Source: an uncultured Treponema sp.
GTDB lineage: Bacteria > Spirochaetota > Spirochaetia > Treponematales > Treponemataceae
Assembly (NCBI GenBank): GCA_937894335.1
Contig: CALCRU010000055.1
Location: 1-64,000 of the forward strand
DNA length: 64,000 nucleotides
Direction: 5' to 3'
The notes below the pieces were generated by a model, which did no database searches, was not told where the DNA came from, and worked only from the letters and a program-made list of their open reading frames with translations. Made by a program: the position numbers and the translations under genes. Each line of letters starts with the position of its first letter. The first letter of the stretch is position 1. This document shows positions 61,648 through 64,000 of the stretch, in pieces.

Positions 61648-63735
61648 TCAGCCGATTTCAGCAACAGGCTGACCGTTAGAAATCTGTGCGCCTGCAGATG
61701 CAAGGAAGTGAACCTTACCCGAAGCACCAGCCTTAATCTCAAGCTCCATCTTCATGGACTCTATTACGATGATTGTATCGCTTGCACCAACACTTGCGCC
61801 TTCCGAAACAACAGTGCGGAGGAGAACACCAGCAACAGGAGCCTTTACAACTTTGCCTGCACCAGTGGGAGCACTTGGAGCGCTAGGAGCAGGAGCAGTC
61901 TTTGCAGCGGCAGGTGCAGAAGCGGCAGGTGCAGAAACAGCCGTACCAATTTTTGCCAGAACCTGACCGTTGGAAACCTGAGTTCCGGCGGCAACAGAAT
62001 AGCTTACACTTCCGTCTACAGGAGCCTTTACTTCTAGTTCCATCTTCATGGATTCTATGATGATTATGGTTTGTCCCTTTGTAACCTGAGTTCCGTTTGC
62101 AAAGCACTGCTTAAGGAGGGTACCAGCAACAGGAGCCTTAACATCAACTCCTCCAGTAACAAGAGGAGCAACGGCTGGAGCGGCACTTGCAGCAGGAGCA
62201 GCACCAGCAGGACCAAAGCCTACGCTGTAAGAAGTTCCGTTAACAGTTACATTCATGCTGTCACCAGCAGGACCACTTGTTACGGCATAGGGAGTTCCGT
62301 TTACGGTAATGGTGTATGAACCGCCCTTTCCTGCAGAAGATGATGCAGGCGCTTCCTTTTTTGCACCAAATGTTTTTTCCGCATCAACAGGACCATTTGC
62401 TCTGTTCTTGAAGAATCCAGGTGCAACCTTAGGGAACATGGCGTAAGTAAGGGTGTCTTCTACAGAGCCGTTACCACCGTTTGCCTTTGCCTCGGCAACC
62501 ATCTTGTCCCATTCGGGTTCAATTTTATCAGCAGGGCGACAGGTAATAACTTCTTCCATCTTGTTCTGCTCAAGAGCCTTCTTTACAAGGTCACTGTTTG
62601 GATCGGCAGGAAGTTTTCCGTAGCGTCCCACAAGAAGGTCACGGAATTCCTGAGTCATATTGTTGTAGCGTCCGAAGAGTACATTGAATACAGCCTGAGT
62701 TCCTACAATCTGACTGGTAGGAGTTACAAGAGGAACATATCCTGCATCCTTGTGAACCAGAGCAATCTCTTTAAGAACATCATCAATTTTGTCCAAGGCA
62801 CCCTGCTGCTTGAGCTGACTTTCAAGATTAGAAAGCATACCGCCTGGAACCTGACTTACCAAAATGCGAGTGTCGGCACCAAGGAATTTTGACTCCAAAG
62901 AAGCATAGTGCTGGCGAACTTCGCGGAAGTACTTTGCAATTTCAAGAAGAGCCTTTGTGTCCAGTCCAGTGTCGTAGGGAGTTCCCTTGAGCATTTCTAC
63001 AACAGTTTCTGTAGGACTGTGAGAAGTACCCATTGCCATGGAACTGATTGCAGTGTCAAGAATGTCTGCACCAGCTTCTGCAGCCTTAAGTTCCGTTGCA
63101 ACTGAAAGTCCCGTTGTTGAGTGAGTGTGGATTTCTACAGGCAGGTCACATGCCTTCTTTACAGCCTTAACAAGTTCGTATGCATCGTAGGGCTTTAAAA
63201 GACCAGACATATCCTTTATACAGATTGAATCGGCACCGAATTCCGCATAGGTTTTTGCAAGCTCGGCATATTTTTCTATTGTGTGATAGGGAGTTACAGC
63301 GTAGGAAATTGCCATCTGAACATGTTTGCCTGTCTTTTTTGCAGCCTTTGTAGCGCGCTCAAGGTTACGAGGGTCGTTGCATGCGTCAAAAATTCTGAAC
63401 ACGCCAATGCCGTTGTTTGCGGCGGTTTCGACAAACTTGTCTACAACATCATCAGCATAGTGGCGGTAACCCAAAAGGTTCTGTCCGCGAAGGAGCATCA
63501 TAATCTGATTGTTGGGAAGGGCTGCGTGCAGTTTTCTAAGGCGCTCCCAGGGGTCTTCGTTAAGAAAGCGGATACAACTGTCGTAAGTTGCTCCACCCCA
63601 TCCTTCTACGGCCCAGTAGCCGATTTTATCTATCATGCCACAGGCGGGAAGCATGTCGGCAGTGGTCATACGGGTTGCATGAAGCGACTGATGTGCGTCA
63701 CGCAGAACAAGTTCAGAAATGTTTACCTTTGACAT
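61648..63735 (-). CDS. oadA: Biotin-dependent decarboxylase alpha subunit with two biotinyl domains
   Basis: 695 residues. A carboxyltransferase TIM barrel (about 1-280: LRDAHQSLHATRMTTADML, ICIKDMSGLLKP, EIHTHSTTGLS), the conserved OadA/PYC C-terminal region (to about 460), a linker, and two biotinyl-lipoyl domains in tandem: 530-597 with ESMKMEL (Lys564) and 627-695 with another ESMKMEL (Lys662). An Ala/Pro-rich linker of about 29 residues joins them. Most OadA proteins have only one. It transfers CO2 from oxaloacetate (or a related acyl substrate) to biotin for the OadB pump. Substrate cannot be fixed from sequence alone. Confidence 0.92.
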   Translation of the reverse strand: MSKVNISELVLRDAHQSLHATRMTTADMLPACGMIDKIGYWAVEGWGGATYDSCIRFLNEDPWERLRKLHAALPNNQIMMLLRGQNLLGYRHYADDVVDKFVETAANNGIGVFRIFDACNDPRNLERATKAAKKTGKHVQMAISYAVTPYHTIEKYAELAKTYAEFGADSICIKDMSGLLKPYDAYELVKAVKKACDLPVEIHTHSTTGLSVATELKAAEAGADILDTAISSMAMGTSHSPTETVVEMLKGTPYDTGLDTKALLEIAKYFREVRQHYASLESKFLGADTRILVSQVPGGMLSNLESQLKQQGALDKIDDVLKEIALVHKDAGYVPLVTPTSQIVGTQAVFNVLFGRYNNMTQEFRDLLVGRYGKLPADPNSDLVKKALEQNKMEEVITCRPADKIEPEWDKMVAEAKANGGNGSVEDTLTYAMFPKVAPGFFKNRANGPVDAEKTFGAKKEAPASSSAGKGGSYTITVNGTPYAVTSGPAGDSMNVTVNGTSYSVGFGPAGAAPAASAAPAVAPLVTGGVDVKAPVAGTLLKQCFANGTQVTKGQTIIIIESMKMELEVKAPVDGSVSYSVAAGTQVSNGQVLAKIGTAVSAPAASAPAAAKTAPAPSAPSAPTGAGKVVKAPVAGVLLRTVVSEGASVGASDTIIVIESMKMELEIKAGASGKVHFLASAGAQISNGQPVAEIG

Positions 63736-63752
63736 ATATTACTCCTAAAATC

Positions 63753-64000
63753 CTATTGTTTTTCGTGAAGTGCTGCGGCAATGGCGGCAACTACGGCTCC
63801 TGTGTCTACCGACTGAGTTGGTGCGGTGGCTGGGGCAGACGGAACCGAGGCTGTACCCTGTGGGGACTTCTGAGGCTCGTCCTTATCAAGATGCAGGGCA
63901 TGCAGGACGCCGTGCAAAAGCTTCATGGAAAGAATCATTATAATCAAAAACGAAAAAACCACTGCCATACCTAGCAGAGTAAGGATTCCGCTTTGACTTA
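63753..64000 (-). CDS. oadG: Oxaloacetate decarboxylase gamma subunit, 5' end outside window
   Basis: At least 81 residues; the reading frame stays open to the window edge, and SQSGILTLLGMAVVFSFLII matches the start of OadG proteins, so the ATG at 63968 is probably internal. One membrane helix (GILTLLGMAVVFSFLIIMIL) is followed by an Ala/Pro/Ser-rich tail. The subunit stabilises the complex and in relatives binds Zn2+ near its C-terminus. It lies 17 bases before oadA. Confidence 0.82.
   Translation of the reverse strand, partial: SQSGILTLLGMAVVFSFLIIMILSMKLLHGVLHALHLDKDEPQKSPQGTASVPSAPATAPTQSVDTGAVVAAIAAALHEKQ

Noticed and set aside
61708..62319. Plus-strand open frames opposite the biotinyl region of oadA
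   Set aside because: They arise from the repetitive Ala/Pro and Gly codons of oadA on the other strand and have low-complexity Ser/Arg/Cys composition without ribosome sites.

Overview
The window is one end of an assembled contig: bases 1-40 are untrimmed Illumina adapter. It comes from a spirochaete, almost certainly a Treponema that is neither T. pallidum nor T. denticola. Reasons: the minus-strand order tamB-bamA-skp-mutS matches T. pallidum TP0325-TP0328; there is a spirochaete-type second FliG (FliG1), a PUR-domain nucleic-acid-binding protein like Borrelia BpuR, a sodium-pump decarboxylase (Oad) operon, and several signal-peptide proteins with PEGA, TPR, FN3 or beta-helix folds. No rRNA, tRNA or CRISPR array was seen.

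Layout. (1) 1-4400 is an AT-rich accessory segment: a DUF1566-like lipoprotein, a DinJ/MazF-type toxin-antitoxin pair, an attC-like imperfect palindrome, a 56-residue duplicated CxxC protein, truncated WYL and glycosylase-like remnants, a four-helix membrane protein and two unrecognised genes, one frameshifted. (2) 4423-16905: pncB, then a minus-strand block for outer-membrane assembly (tamB, bamA, skp) continuing into mutS and an atypical response regulator. (3) 16967-21176, plus strand: tmk, a secreted hypothetical protein, aroB, a cysteine desulfurase and a PUR protein. (4) 21189-36795, one long minus-strand run: Cas2-like gene, prfB with its +1 frameshift, PEGA protein, ftsY, a hypothetical gene, lolC-lolD-lolE, mcsA-mcsB-clpC, a purine phosphoribosyltransferase, a beta-helix protein and rnhB. 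(5) 36805-43924: FN3 protein, TPR protein, and the conserved phoH-pgpH-ybeY-tlyC cluster. (6) 44174-60133: nadE-rlmJ, a small beta-barrel-like protein and clpB, a tocopherol-cyclase-like protein, an M16C peptidase, fliG1 and sbcDC. (7) 60192-64000: oadG-oadA-oadB, with oadG running off the window.

Themes. Envelope biogenesis dominates (TamB, BamA, Skp, LolCDE, FtsY). Protein quality control is represented by ClpC with McsA/McsB and by ClpB. NAD supply appears twice (pncB, nadE). Two observations stand out. McsB keeps its operon position but has lost its catalytic glutamates, cysteine and arginine, so it looks like a pseudokinase. At least six transcription units have a -10 hexamer ending exactly six bases before the start codon with no Shine-Dalgarno site, implying leaderless mRNAs, whereas operon-internal genes carry clear GGAGG-type sites.
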